Positions 19,243 to 27,559 are shown, numbered from the stretch's first letter. The stretch: 64,000 nucleotides of DNA from Neorhizobium galegae bv. orientalis str. HAMBI 540 (GCF_000731315.1 NZ_HG938353.1:2790001-2854000); one strand, 5' to 3'. A program made the numbers and translations. Notes: generated by a model from the letters alone, not told the origin.

Positions 19243-20274
19243 ATGGCCGACACGACCGCGAACTTGAACATGCCTTTCATCCTGCCCTCGCAGGCGCAGA
19301 AGCACGTAACACACAACGAGGCGCTGCTGCGGCTCGACGCGCTGGTGCAGCTGACGATCACCGAGGAACTTGAGAACCCGCCCGGCGCGCCGGCCGAGGG
19401 CGCCTGCTATCTGGTCGCGAACGCACCGACCGGCGCCTGGGCCGGCAAGACGGGACGCATCGCCTCCTGGCAGGACGGCTATTGGGCATTTACAGAGCCA
19501 CGTGTCGGCTGGCGCGCCTGGTTCGCCGCTTCCGAAAAACTGAAAGTGTTTTCCGGCACGCTCTGGCAGGACATCCCCCTGCCCGCGACCGGCCGCCTCG
19601 ACGAACTCGGCATCAATGCGACGCCTGATAACACCAACCGGCTCGTCCTCGCCTCGCCGGCAAGCCTGTTCAACCACGCCGGCAACGGTCACCAGATCAA
19701 GGTCAACAAGGCCGCCTCGACCGACACGGCCTCGCTGCTCTTCCAGTCGAACTGGACGGGTTATGCGGAAATGGGCCTGGCTGGCGACACCGAGTTCTCC
19801 GTCAAAGTCAGCGACGGGACAACCTGGAAAACGGGTCTGTCGATCTCGCCCGGCGGCCATGTTTCGCAACCGAACCAGCCGGCCGCACGTGCCTACCGCA
19901 CCGGCACCAGTTTCACCCCGATTGCCGGCCAGCAGAGCGGCTTTTCGACCCTCGCCCTCGCGCACGGCGGCCTTTCGCTGGGCGCTGCAGTTGCCGGCGG
20001 CGGCAACCGGGTCGTCGTGCCAGCAGACGGCCTGTACCTCGTCGCCCTCAATGTCGCGGTCCTGTCGTCGTCCGGCCATGCGACCAGCCTGATGCTCAAT
20101 GCAACGCAGCCGCTTATTCTGATGAACGGCATCACCGGGGGAGCACAAATACAGTCCGCGACGGGAATTTTTTCCTTTTCCGGCGGAGATTACCTGACAC
20201 TCGGGCATGCAGGAACCGCACAACTGGAATTGGGCGCCGGAAAAACAGAGCTATCCTTGGCAATGCTGTCATAA
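19243..20274 (+). CDS. DUF2793 phage/GTA tail-type protein with C1q-like C-terminus
   Basis: 343 aa from ATG 19243 (ACGGAGAC upstream). Residues ~5-95 are the DUF2793 module (MPFILPSQAQKHVTHNEAL, LEDPP-like ENPPGAPAEG, YWAFTEPRVGWRAW), found in phage and gene-transfer-agent tail proteins. The C-terminal ~130 residues (GLYLVALNVAVLSS, SATGIFSFSGGDYL) resemble a C1q/TNF-like trimeric beta-jellyroll. No other structural phage gene is nearby, so it is an orphan. It could be a cargo or receptor-binding protein trans-acting for a GTA elsewhere, a domesticated relic, or a surface protein. Confidence 0.8.
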   Translation: MADTTANLNMPFILPSQAQKHVTHNEALLRLDALVQLTITEELENPPGAPAEGACYLVANAPTGAWAGKTGRIASWQDGYWAFTEPRVGWRAWFAASEKLKVFSGTLWQDIPLPATGRLDELGINATPDNTNRLVLASPASLFNHAGNGHQIKVNKAASTDTASLLFQSNWTGYAEMGLAGDTEFSVKVSDGTTWKTGLSISPGGHVSQPNQPAARAYRTGTSFTPIAGQQSGFSTLALAHGGLSLGAAVAGGGNRVVVPADGLYLVALNVAVLSSSGHATSLMLNATQPLILMNGITGGAQIQSATGIFSFSGGDYLTLGHAGTAQLELGAGKTELSLAMLS

Positions 20275-20301
20275 CAGCAACCTCTAAAGTTCTTTTCATT
20301 C

Positions 20302-20316
20302 TTAATGCCAGGTTAA
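20302..20316 (+). promoter_or_regulatory. Perfect CtrA-box consensus
   Basis: TTAA-TGCCAGG-TTAA matches TTAA-N7-TTAA exactly and is followed by C, as in the full consensus. It lies 64 nt upstream of the sugar-transferase start, about 3 kb from ctrA itself. That CtrA binds here is inference from the motif and location. Confidence 0.65.
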
Positions 20317-20379
20317 CTTGGCTGATGACTCATCTCGGGAGGTGTTCTATTAAAGGCCACCGCTGCCTTCGAGGCTTCG

Positions 20380-21156
20380 GTGGGTAGAGTACGGGTGGCT
20401 GGTTTGAGTGTTCCTGATCTGCATGACGACGCCGCCGACAGGGTGGGCGCCAGGCGGCATAAAAAGCCGCCTCCAACTCGCATTTGGCAACCTGTCTCGC
20501 CCCCTAAATCCGGCCCAGGATCCACCCGCCTTGCATCCAGCGGCAGCCGTCGCGTGCAGCTCGCGGCAAAGCGGGCGATCGACATCGGCGTCTCCCTTTC
20601 GGCACTGGTCCTGCTCCTGCCGCTGATGCTGGTCGTCGCGCTGGCGATCCGCATCGACAGCGACGGGCCGGTGCTCTTCACACAGACGCGCTGGGCCAAG
20701 GACGGCCACAGGTTCCGGGTCTACAAGTTCCGCTCCATGCGCACCGACCTCGGCGACGCGAAGGGGATCGCCCAGACGGTGCGCGGCGACCCGCGCATCA
20801 CCCGCGTCGGCGCCCTCATCCGCAAGGCCAATATCGACGAACTGCCCCAACTTCTGAATGTCCTGAAAGGCGACATGTCGCTGGTCGGACCGCGTTGCCA
20901 CGCGATCGACATGCTCGCAGCCGGCATTCCTTACGAGAACCTGGTTGTGGATTATCATCGCCGCCATTCGATGCGACCCGGCATGACCGGCCTGGCACAG
21001 ATGCGCGGTCTTCGCGGGCCGACGGATCGCCCCGGCAAGGCGCGCGCCCGTATCGCATGCGACCTCTATTACATCGACAATTTCTCTATTTGGCTCGACC
21101 TGCGGATCATGTTTGGCACGCTGCTCGCCGAATTTCGTGGCGGCGAAGGCTTCTGA
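20380..21156 (+). CDS. Priming sugar-phosphate transferase (ExoY/WcaJ-like)
   Basis: 258 aa from GTG 20380 (GAGG 6 nt upstream). The first ~55 residues are not conserved, so a later start is possible. The bacterial sugar transferase domain is complete: [18 protein letters not shown] membrane helix, [39 protein letters not shown] [23 protein letters not shown] and RPGMTGLAQ. The family transfers a hexose-1-phosphate to undecaprenyl phosphate to start exopolysaccharide or O-antigen assembly. No other glycosyltransferases are adjacent. It is preceded by a perfect CtrA box. Confidence 0.9.
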   Translation: MGRVRVAGLSVPDLHDDAADRVGARRHKKPPPTRIWQPVSPPKSGPGSTRLASSGSRRVQLAAKRAIDIGVSLSALVLLLPLMLVVALAIRIDSDGPVLFTQTRWAKDGHRFRVYKFRSMRTDLGDAKGIAQTVRGDPRITRVGALIRKANIDELPQLLNVLKGDMSLVGPRCHAIDMLAAGIPYENLVVDYHRRHSMRPGMTGLAQMRGLRGPTDRPGKARARIACDLYYIDNFSIWLDLRIMFGTLLAEFRGGEGF

Positions 21157-21285
21157 TCACCGCCTTCGCCGGGGCTGCCCAACCATTGAAACACCGCCTT
21201 TTCAGCGGCTGGGAAGCCTTTTTCGTCCTGCCTTGGGACACGCAATGCGATTGTTGCCACAGTGGGAACAAATGCTGCGGCCTGT

Positions 21286-21300
21286 TTAGTCAAATATTAA
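21286..21300 (+). promoter_or_regulatory. CtrA-like box upstream of sciP (one mismatch)
   Basis: TTAG-TCAAATA-TTAA differs by one base from TTAA-N7-TTAA and lies 52 nt upstream of the sciP start. In Caulobacter, sciP is CtrA-activated, which makes the match worth noting. A one-mismatch site could be chance. Confidence 0.4.
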
Positions 21301-21351
21301 AACTGGGCGGCTAGGCTCACCGACGTGGTCTTGCGTTGTGTAGAGAGTCCA

Positions 21352-21627
21352 ATGACCGAAATGATACGTCCCCGAGTAAAATATGTCATCGGCCCCGATG
21401 GCAGCCCCTTGACGATCGCCGATCTTCCGCCGGCCAATACGCGCCGCTGGGTCATCCGGCGAAAGGCAGAGGTGGTAGCCGCGGTTCGCGGCGGCCTGTT
21501 GAGCTTGGAAGAAGCCTGCGAGCGTTACACGCTCACCGTCGAGGAATTCCTGTCCTGGCAGTCCTCCATCAACGATCACGGCCTGGCCGGCCTGCGCACC
21601 ACGCGCATTCAGCAATATCGTCACTGA
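21352..21627 (+). CDS. sciP: CtrA inhibitor SciP
   Basis: 91 aa from ATG 21352 (AGAGAG upstream), preferred over GTG 21325 because the conserved protein begins MTEMIRPRVKYVIGPDG. DUF1153/SciP HTH features are clear: LPPANTRRWVIRRKAEVV, GLLSLEEACERYTLTVEEF and SWQ. In Caulobacter SciP binds CtrA and blocks its recruitment of RNA polymerase. Its position near ctrA and chpT places the activator, its inhibitor and its phosphate donor within 4 kb. Confidence 0.94.
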   Translation: MTEMIRPRVKYVIGPDGSPLTIADLPPANTRRWVIRRKAEVVAAVRGGLLSLEEACERYTLTVEEFLSWQSSINDHGLAGLRTTRIQQYRH

Positions 21628-21665
21628 CGCCGAATTCGCGGGCGCCAAGCCCGCACCGGAAAACA

Positions 21666-21703
21666 AAAGGTGCCGCTGCAACGGATGCAACGGCACCTTT
21701 CGG
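21666..21703. terminator. Terminator between convergent sciP and pqiA-like gene
   Basis: AAAGGTGCCG (21666-21675) pairs with CGGCACCTTT (21691-21700), with an additional inner TGCA/TGCA pairing. The flanking A and T runs allow use in both directions. Confidence 0.85.
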
Positions 21704-21717
21704 TTTCTAAAAATCGG

Positions 21718-22170
21718 TCAGTTCTGCCCCGATCCGATCCGGGACAGTGACGGCAACAGCCCGGCGATGATGGCCGAGGCGGCGTAGAACCAGAGGCCTG
21801 GCTGCGAGACCGCAACAGCCAGGCCGCTGCTCTTCGCGGCGAAGACGACGATCGCCACCAGCATCACGTCCATCATCGACCATTTCGAAAGATGCGGCAT
21901 CGCGCGGCGGAAAAATCCCGCATCCGCCGCCCGTCCGGACAGTTGCACCGTCAGCCCGACCAGCTTGACGATCGGAAAAACGATCGAAAACAGCCCGACC
22001 ACCATCGACAGTGCCACATCTCCCTCCCGGAACAGCGCCGCGACGAGTTCCACCAGAGACGGAGTCTCGGTGAAGAAATAGAGCCGCTCGAATCGGATGA
22101 TCGGCAGGAAAAGCCCAAGAGCCAGGAAGATCGTGGCCAGCGCGAGAAGAAGCGGCCGCAGCCAGTTCAT
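21718..22170 (-). CDS. Paraquat-inducible protein A family membrane protein
   Basis: 150 aa with four TM helices. PqiA-domain hallmarks include the N-terminal helix LLLALATIFLALGLFLPII, FSIVFPIVKLVGL and the loop SKWSMMDVMLVAIVVF. It is a single-domain version; E. coli PqiA has two copies plus zinc ribbons, absent here. PqiA-type proteins act in envelope lipid transport with MCE partners, but no MCE gene is adjacent, so its partner is unknown. Convergent with sciP. Confidence 0.88.
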   Translation of the reverse strand: MNWLRPLLLALATIFLALGLFLPIIRFERLYFFTETPSLVELVAALFREGDVALSMVVGLFSIVFPIVKLVGLTVQLSGRAADAGFFRRAMPHLSKWSMMDVMLVAIVVFAAKSSGLAVAVSQPGLWFYAASAIIAGLLPSLSRIGSGQN

Positions 22171-22276
22171 CGCTTTCTCCGTTGACGATGTGTCACCCTT
22201 GGGAGGCCGTTTAAGCTATTTCCCTCCGGCCCTCCCCGTATTACACCATCGACGAACGGACAAAAGCGGGATAATC

Positions 22277-22555
22277 ATGAATATCACCCTCGAAGAGACG
22301 CGATCGGGCGGCCGTTACGTGGCCGAGGTCGAAGGCCACTATGCGGAAATGACCTATTCGCGCGCATCGCCGGAGCTCATCATCGTCGATCATACCGGCG
22401 TTCCCGACGAGCTTCGCGGCAAAGGAGTCGGCCAGGTGCTGGCATTGCATGCGGTCGAAGAAGCCCGCAAGGGCGGCTGGAAGATCATTCCGCTTTGCCC
22501 GTTCTTCAAGGCCCAGGTGGAACGCCACCCCGAGTGGCAGGATATTCTTCGCTAA
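22277..22555 (+). CDS. Small GNAT-fold N-acetyltransferase (YjdJ-like)
   Basis: 92 aa. The minimal GNAT fold has EMTYSRASPELIIVDHTGV, the acetyl-CoA loop ELRGKGVGQVL and the ending LCPFFKAQVERHPEW, typical of the short YjdJ/GTLF family. The substrate is unknown. It starts at ATG 22277, divergent from the pqiA-like gene. Confidence 0.88.
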   Translation: MNITLEETRSGGRYVAEVEGHYAEMTYSRASPELIIVDHTGVPDELRGKGVGQVLALHAVEEARKGGWKIIPLCPFFKAQVERHPEWQDILR

Positions 22556-22673
22556 CGGAAGAGGCCGAGCCCGAATCATGGGCGTTAACGAAAATTAAAA
22601 ACGGAAATGGGGCCCGGCACCGCGGCACCGCCCCAGATTATGACATTTCCGTCGTTGATGCCGCCCGACTTTG

Positions 22674-23024
22674 TTAAGCCCGGGCGCGCATTCCGCCATC
22701 GCGCTCTTCGAGCGCCGAAGCTTTGGCAAATTCTGCTTCTGCTTCCTCAAGCGCCAGTTCGGCACTTTCTTCCTGGACCTTCAGCTCGCGAATCGAGACA
22801 TGAAGATTGTCTGCGCGCTGGCGGGCTGCCTTTGCGAAGGTCGGATAAGCGAAGTGATTCCGGTCGGTAATCCCGGATTTCTTCTCTTCCAGAGTGATCT
22901 GATGCTCGAGCTCTTTAGACATTCTCTCGAATTCGGCCATCATCATCTGCAATTGCTGCAGTTGACGACGCTTTTCGGTGACCTGAAAACTTTTCAGGCG
23001 AACCAGGCTGTCACGCGACTTCAT
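22674..23024 (-). CDS. fliJ: FliJ-like flagellar export chaperone
   Basis: 116 aa from ATG 23024 (CGGAGT upstream). Almost fully alpha-helical with heptad-like charged repeats (VTEKRRQLQQLQMMMAEFERM, then REL-VQEESAELALEEAEAE), as in FliJ, the coiled-coil partner of the FliI ATPase. Sequence identity across the family is low, so the call rests on length, coiled coil and its place divergent to ctrA, where alphaproteobacteria usually have it. fliI is not in the window. Confidence 0.75.
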   Translation of the reverse strand: MKSRDSLVRLKSFQVTEKRRQLQQLQMMMAEFERMSKELEHQITLEEKKSGITDRNHFAYPTFAKAARQRADNLHVSIRELKVQEESAELALEEAEAEFAKASALEERDGGMRARA

Positions 23025-23447
23025 ACGCAATACTCCGTGGATAGCGAGACCCAGGCCCGTGTATCCGGATTGGTACACTCCGGATCAAAAAATTCCCGCG
23101 ACGTTAATAAATTAAGCTTCGCGTTAACCTTTCGTTTACGGGCATCATTAATGATAAACCGGATCGTTTAAGGGTCGGTAAATGCCAGGGCCTAAATTGG
23201 CCGCGACAATGTATGAGTCGAATGAATCACTTAGCGGAATTTCCTCATCCGCTGATTCAGTCTTGGTGATGACCAATCTTAAAGGGAAATCAGGTTGCTA
23301 CTAATTTTGCTTAACGAAATCATGAACCTTGCCAGGTTGAATCATAATTTGTTAACCATTTAGTGGCAGCTTCCAAATCAGGCTCAGTCTGGATCCGTAT
23401 CGAGTAAGGGGGCAAAGATACCTTACGCGGCGGTAAAGGGGAAAAAT
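23025..23447. promoter_or_regulatory. fliJ-ctrA divergent promoter region
   Basis: 423 nt, AT-rich, between divergent genes. It contains four GANTC methylation sites (GAGTC 23215, GAATC 23224, GATTC 23254, GAATC 23339), a near-match CtrA box TTAA-CCTTTCG-TTTA at 23124-23138, and an interrupted inverted repeat 23223-23238/23248-23259. In Caulobacter, CcrM methylation of GANTC and CtrA autoregulation both control ctrA, so the same logic is inferred here. Confidence 0.7.
23223..23259. repeat. Interrupted inverted repeat carrying GANTC sites
   Basis: Left arm TGAATC-ACTT-AGCGGA and right arm TCCGCT-GATTCA pair over 12 bp, with a 4-nt bulge in the left arm and a 9-nt loop. Each arm contains one GANTC. 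It lies about 190-225 nt upstream of the ctrA start. Confidence 0.6.
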
Positions 23448-24146
23448 ATGCGGGTTCTACTCATCGAAGATGACAGCGCGACTGCCCAGAGCATCGAGCT
23501 GATGCTGAAATCGGAAAGCTTTAACGTCTATACGACCGACCTCGGTGAGGAAGGTGTCGATCTCGGCAAGCTTTACGACTATGATATCATTCTCCTCGAC
23601 CTCAACCTGCCCGACATGTCGGGCTACGAAGTGCTTCGCACTCTGAGGCTTTCGAAGGTCAAAACACCGATCCTCATCCTGTCCGGCATGGCCGGTATCG
23701 AAGACAAGGTCCGTGGTCTCGGTTTCGGCGCCGATGACTATATGACCAAGCCCTTCCATAAGGATGAACTGGTCGCTCGCATCCACGCGATCGTCCGCCG
23801 TTCCAAGGGTCATGCACAGTCGATCATCATCACCGGCGAACTGATCGTCAATCTCGACGCCAAGACCGTCGAAGTCGGCGGCCAGCGCGTTCACCTGACG
23901 GGCAAGGAATACCAGATGCTGGAGCTCCTTTCGCTCCGCAAGGGTACCACGCTCACCAAGGAAATGTTCCTGAACCACCTTTACGGCGGTATGGACGAGC
24001 CGGAACTGAAGATCATCGACGTTTTCATCTGCAAGCTGCGCAAGAAGCTTGCCAATGCCGCCGGCGGCGCAAATTACATCGAAACCGTCTGGGGCCGCGG
24101 CTACGTGCTGCGTGAACCAGAGGCGGAATACGCCGAAACCGCCTGA
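23448..24146 (+). CDS. ctrA: Cell-cycle master regulator CtrA
   Basis: 232 aa OmpR-type response regulator. The receiver has Glu7/Asp8/Asp9, phospho-Asp51 ([19 protein letters not shown]) and switch Lys101. The C-terminal winged helix ([31 protein letters not shown]) matches CtrA almost residue for residue. Start ATG 23448 follows AAAGGGG. The C-terminus ends in a short alanine-containing tail, as in proteins degraded by ClpXP. It controls replication, division and polar functions; the phosphorelay runs through ChpT, encoded 0.6 kb downstream. Confidence 0.97.
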   Translation: MRVLLIEDDSATAQSIELMLKSESFNVYTTDLGEEGVDLGKLYDYDIILLDLNLPDMSGYEVLRTLRLSKVKTPILILSGMAGIEDKVRGLGFGADDYMTKPFHKDELVARIHAIVRRSKGHAQSIIITGELIVNLDAKTVEVGGQRVHLTGKEYQMLELLSLRKGTTLTKEMFLNHLYGGMDEPELKIIDVFICKLRKKLANAAGGANYIETVWGRGYVLREPEAEYAETA

Positions 24147-24168
24147 GCTGCCTTGAAATCCCCTTTTG

Positions 24169-24206
24169 AAACGCCCGCCTGGCTTGCCCGGCGGGCGTTT
24201 TATTTT
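24169..24206 (+). terminator. ctrA terminator
   Basis: AAACGCCCGCC (24169-24179) and GGCGGGCGTTT (24190-24200) form an 11-bp stem with a 10-nt loop, followed by TATTTT. Confidence 0.9.
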
Positions 24207-24301
24207 GAGCCTGCTTGCGGAATTTTGAAACGAATGCGGGCAGCAACGAGAAGCGGTCATGCCGGGCTGCCCTGGGTCGAACGGATGTATCGGCTTGTGG
24301 A

Positions 24302-24664
24302 TCAGGCCGCCTGTGCCAGGGCCGAGAAGACCGACGTTAGGATCTTGCGATCGAAAGGCTTCAGCAGGAAATCGTCTGCACCGGCGCGCTTGCCGGCCAT
24401 CATCTTCTTCAGGTCCGCCTCTATGACGCAATAGAAGATGCGGATGCTCTTGCCGTTCGGCATCGCCCGGATGGTGCCGATGAGTTCGAGCGCGCCTTCC
24501 AGGCCAGCGTCGACGATCAGGAAATTGGGAAGCTCGGCATTGCAGCGCGTCACCGCCTCGCGCGCGGTGTCGGCCTCGACGACGAGAAAGCCCAGTTCCG
24601 ACAGGATCCGCTTGCCGACCGTCCGTACGATGTCCGATCCGTCGGCGATCATTAAACGCTGCAT
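24302..24664 (-). CDS. Stand-alone receiver protein, partly degenerate
   Basis: 120 aa, a single receiver domain. Phospho-acceptor Asp52 (FLIVDAG) and switch Lys102 (FLLKPFD) are kept. Only one of the usual acidic pair remains (IADGS, Asp8), and the conserved Thr/Ser before the fourth strand is replaced (FYCVIEA). That suggests altered phosphorylation or a pseudo-receiver. It lies downstream of chpT on the same strand with a ~104-nt gap and faces ctrA convergently. It may interact with the ChpT relay, but it is not recognisably CpdR or DivK. Confidence 0.82.
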   Translation of the reverse strand: MQRLMIADGSDIVRTVGKRILSELGFLVVEADTAREAVTRCNAELPNFLIVDAGLEGALELIGTIRAMPNGKSIRIFYCVIEADLKKMMAGKRAGADDFLLKPFDRKILTSVFSALAQAA

Positions 24665-24768
24665 CGTGTCCCCCTGACGCTGAACCCGCTCTGGTTCCAG
24701 GCGTCTATCATTAGGAGGATGGCACTAATGAATGGTTACCCTTGGGCACCAATCAACCGGAGATCGTC

Positions 24769-25416
24769 TCAGGCAGCCACAGTTTCGGCGATGAAGACAA
24801 TCTTGTCCTCCGAAACCACGTGCCTCAGCTCCATGCCGGACTCTTCCGCGAGCAGTACCGTGTAATAGGGCTGGATCGAATGGGCATCGATCGGCTCTTC
24901 AAGCGTGCCGCTGGCAATTTCGACGAACTTGGCCGGCACGCGCATCATCCGTCCCTTGATGGTGAGGATGAATTTCGCGTCGTATTCCGGATTTTCCAGC
25001 GTCACGTCCATCGAACCGCCGCGAGGAATGCCCGCATAGGCGACGAGGAAGAGGTTGAGGAGCAGCTTGACCCGGTTCTTTGCGATGATAGCCCGCGGGC
25101 CGTTCCAGGTGACCTCGGTCTTCTTTTCGGCGATCGCGAAATCCTTGGCGGCCTTTTCGGCCTCGCCGGTGTCGATCGAGGCGCCGACCGAGCCGGAAGC
25201 GCCGAATGCGAGGCGGGCAAACTTGAGGCGCACAGAGGCGTTGAGGGCCGAGGTGCGGATGAGGTCGAGCGCGTCGCCGTCGGCGGCACCTTCGTCGAGA
25301 AGCTCAAGGCCGTTGTTGATCGCGCCGACCGGGGAGATCACGTCATGGCAGACACGGCTGCACAGAAGTGCCGCGAGATCTGGCCCGGCAAGGGTAAGAT
25401 TCGGATTCTTCGGCAT
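24769..25416 (-). CDS. chpT: Histidine phosphotransferase ChpT
   Basis: 215 aa. The phospho-His motif is RVCHDVISPVGAINNGLELL with His24-Asp25, followed by a degenerate ATPase-like domain without nucleotide-binding boxes, as in ChpT. In Caulobacter and other alphaproteobacteria ChpT passes phosphate from CckA to CtrA and CpdR. Its presence within 1 kb of ctrA supports a compact cell-cycle locus. Divergent from eipA. Confidence 0.93.
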   Translation of the reverse strand: MPKNPNLTLAGPDLAALLCSRVCHDVISPVGAINNGLELLDEGAADGDALDLIRTSALNASVRLKFARLAFGASGSVGASIDTGEAEKAAKDFAIAEKKTEVTWNGPRAIIAKNRVKLLLNLFLVAYAGIPRGGSMDVTLENPEYDAKFILTIKGRMMRVPAKFVEIASGTLEEPIDAHSIQPYYTVLLAEESGMELRHVVSEDKIVFIAETVAA

Positions 25417-25519
25417 GTAGGTCTCCTGTTTGGGAAATGCTCCTCCCGCGTTCGCCTTGCCATCTGAAGGTTGCGCGAGGATGAAGCAATGTTCCTGGTC
25501 ATAATGACACCATATTTGG

Positions 25520-25534
25520 TAAACCGATTGTTAA
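25520..25534. promoter_or_regulatory. CtrA-like box between chpT and eipA (one mismatch)
   Basis: TAAA-CCGATTG-TTAA differs from TTAA-N7-TTAA at one position and lies 68 nt upstream of the chosen eipA start. From memory of Brucella work, eipA is a direct CtrA target, which supports but does not prove this site. Confidence 0.4.
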
Positions 25535-25601
25535 GATCATGGCCTCAAAATGGCTGGGCCTTAAGCATGATGCAAAAGGCATGCCCCTGGATGATACAAT
25601 C

Positions 25602-26195
25602 ATGGATCTGACAATGCGCATCCACACCCCTTCGGCCCTCGCACGTTTCGCAGCGACGGTGTTTGCCGTGATCGCGGTCTTCGCAGGCCCGGCATCCGCC
25701 CAGCAAGGCGCCAACCAATATTCTGCCCAGGAAATCGTCGATGCCGGCCACGGCTTCTTCGGCTCCACCAGCGGCGGGCTTGCCAAGGTCGTCGAGAAGG
25801 CCTTTTCGCAATACGGCCTGCCGAACGGCTATATCCTAGGCCAGGAAGGGTCGGGCGCCTTCATCGCCGGCCTGACCTATGGCGAAGGCGAACTCTACAC
25901 CAAGAATGCCGGCCAGCACCCGGTGTTCTGGCAAGGGCCCTCGCTCGGCATCGATTACGGCGGCCAAGGCACACGAGCGATGATGCTCGTCTATGACCTT
26001 CCCTCGGTCAACAGCCTTTATGCGCGCTTCGGCGGCGTGTCCGGCTCTGCCTTCGTGGTCGCCGGCGTCGGCATGACGGTGCTGCGCAACAACAATGTGA
26101 TCTTGGTACCGATTCGCACCGGCCTCGGCGCTCGCCTCGGCATCAACGTCGGTTATCTGAAGCTGACGCAGTCGCCGACCTGGAACCCTTTCTGA
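25602..26195 (+). CDS. eipA: Periplasmic envelope-integrity protein EipA (DUF1134)
   Basis: 197 aa from ATG 25602; ATG 25614 is an alternative that gives a more standard signal peptide. The signal ends near GPASAQ. The mature DUF1134 domain is recognisable: YSAQEIVDAGHGFFGSTSGGLA, YGEGELYTKNAG, PVFWQGPSLGIDYGGQG and VGMTVLRNNNVILVPIRTG. In Brucella abortus EipA is a small periplasmic beta-barrel-like protein needed for envelope stress resistance and is CtrA-controlled. Confidence 0.92.
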   Translation: MDLTMRIHTPSALARFAATVFAVIAVFAGPASAQQGANQYSAQEIVDAGHGFFGSTSGGLAKVVEKAFSQYGLPNGYILGQEGSGAFIAGLTYGEGELYTKNAGQHPVFWQGPSLGIDYGGQGTRAMMLVYDLPSVNSLYARFGGVSGSAFVVAGVGMTVLRNNNVILVPIRTGLGARLGINVGYLKLTQSPTWNPF

Positions 26196-26353
26196 AATCT
26201 GCCATTGTCCTCCCCGGACACCGGAGGGGATTTGATGTTTTTCGCCGCGGCGACCCGTAATCCCGCCTTCTGCCTGAAGGGCGCTTGCCGGTTGAATGCG
26301 GCCATGCTTAAACAGCCTGCGCATTTCCATCCAGACCGCGAAACGGCCGCATC

Positions 26354-27559
26354 GTGATCCAGTTTGCTCTTCTGTTCGGCTTGGGTTTCCTGAGCGCCGC
26401 ACTTGCAGTGATGCTGATTGCCCCGGCGGTCCACAATCGCATCGTGCGCTACACCGAAAACCGCATCAAGGCGACGCTGCCGATCAGTCCACAGGAAGTC
26501 CGCGCTCAGCGGGACATGGCCCGCGCCGTCTATGCGGCCGAGAATGCGCGCACCAAGCAGGAACTCGTCCAGGAAAGAGACAAGGCGGTCGCGCTGCAGA
26601 TCAGGAGCGAAAGCCTTGCCGAGGAAACCAGGCAGCTGCTGTCCGAAATCACCGACCTGCGCACCCAGATCGACACCATGGATGTCGAGGCCGCCGACGC
26701 CCGTTCGCGCCTGCGCCAGGAAGACAGCTATATCCAGCAGTTGAAGGCGGCGCTCGAAACCGCCGAGCAAACCGTCACCGCCAAGGACCAGGAGATCGAG
26801 AAGCTGCAGCAGCGCCAGCTTTTGATGATAGCCGAAGCCGACAATTTCCGGATCGACCTTTCCACCCGCGACACCGAGGTGGAGAACCTGAAATTCCGGA
26901 TCACCGCCTTGCGCGACGAACGAGACACGTTGCGCAACGACGTCCGGCTGCAAACCTCCCGCGCCAAGGACGCCGAGGCCCGGCTCACCCAGGAAGAGCA
27001 TCGCGTCCAGCGACTAGAGGACAAGCTTGCCAAGGAAATTGCCGACCGTGCCGACAGGGAGACGACGCTGGAGCGTCGGCTTGCAGAGATCGGCCGGTTG
27101 CGGGACAAGCTGAAAGGCGCCAATGCCGAAGCGCGGGATTCCAGTCGCGCCCTTCGCGATTCGGCCGTCGTTCGCCCGGTGATAAAGGCAGGGCCGAAGA
27201 AGAAGATTACTCCGGAGGACATCAACCTGCGCGAAATTCCGCACGCCCCGCCTCCGAGACAAGCCCGGATTTCCGGACAACCCGATGTCGATCCCGTCGT
27301 GGCCAGGATGGCTGAGGATGCCCGCAGCAGGGCAATGGCGCTCTCCGAACCCCTGCAGAACGACAGCGGCAGCGACGAAGCGATTCGCCAGGAGCTCGCC
27401 GCGATCGCCGCCAGCATGGTGGCGATGACGGCGGCGTCCGAAGGTTCGTCCTCACCGATCCACAAGATCCTCTCCGGCAAATCCGGAAACGGCAACCGGG
27501 AAAGTCTGGCGGCGAAGTCGAAGAAGACGCTGGCCACCGCCCAGGACGCAAACACCTGA
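26354..27559 (+). CDS. Membrane-anchored coiled-coil protein, function unknown
   Basis: 401 aa from GTG 26354 with no strong ribosome site, so the start is provisional. One N-terminal TM helix (FALLFGLGFLSAALAVMLIA, residues ~4-23) is followed by a long charged coiled coil (~50-265), then a Pro-containing, low-complexity C-terminus. The architecture (anchor, coiled coil, disordered tail) suits a polar or envelope scaffold. I recall such proteins being conserved in Rhizobiaceae but without an assigned function. Confidence 0.8.
   Translation: MIQFALLFGLGFLSAALAVMLIAPAVHNRIVRYTENRIKATLPISPQEVRAQRDMARAVYAAENARTKQELVQERDKAVALQIRSESLAEETRQLLSEITDLRTQIDTMDVEAADARSRLRQEDSYIQQLKAALETAEQTVTAKDQEIEKLQQRQLLMIAEADNFRIDLSTRDTEVENLKFRITALRDERDTLRNDVRLQTSRAKDAEARLTQEEHRVQRLEDKLAKEIADRADRETTLERRLAEIGRLRDKLKGANAEARDSSRALRDSAVVRPVIKAGPKKKITPEDINLREIPHAPPPRQARISGQPDVDPVVARMAEDARSRAMALSEPLQNDSGSDEAIRQELAAIAASMVAMTAASEGSSSPIHKILSGKSGNGNRESLAAKSKKTLATAQDANT

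Noticed and set aside
23104..23127. TTAA repeats with N4 and N8 spacing near the ctrA promoter
   Set aside because: The spacing is not the 7 nt required for a CtrA box.
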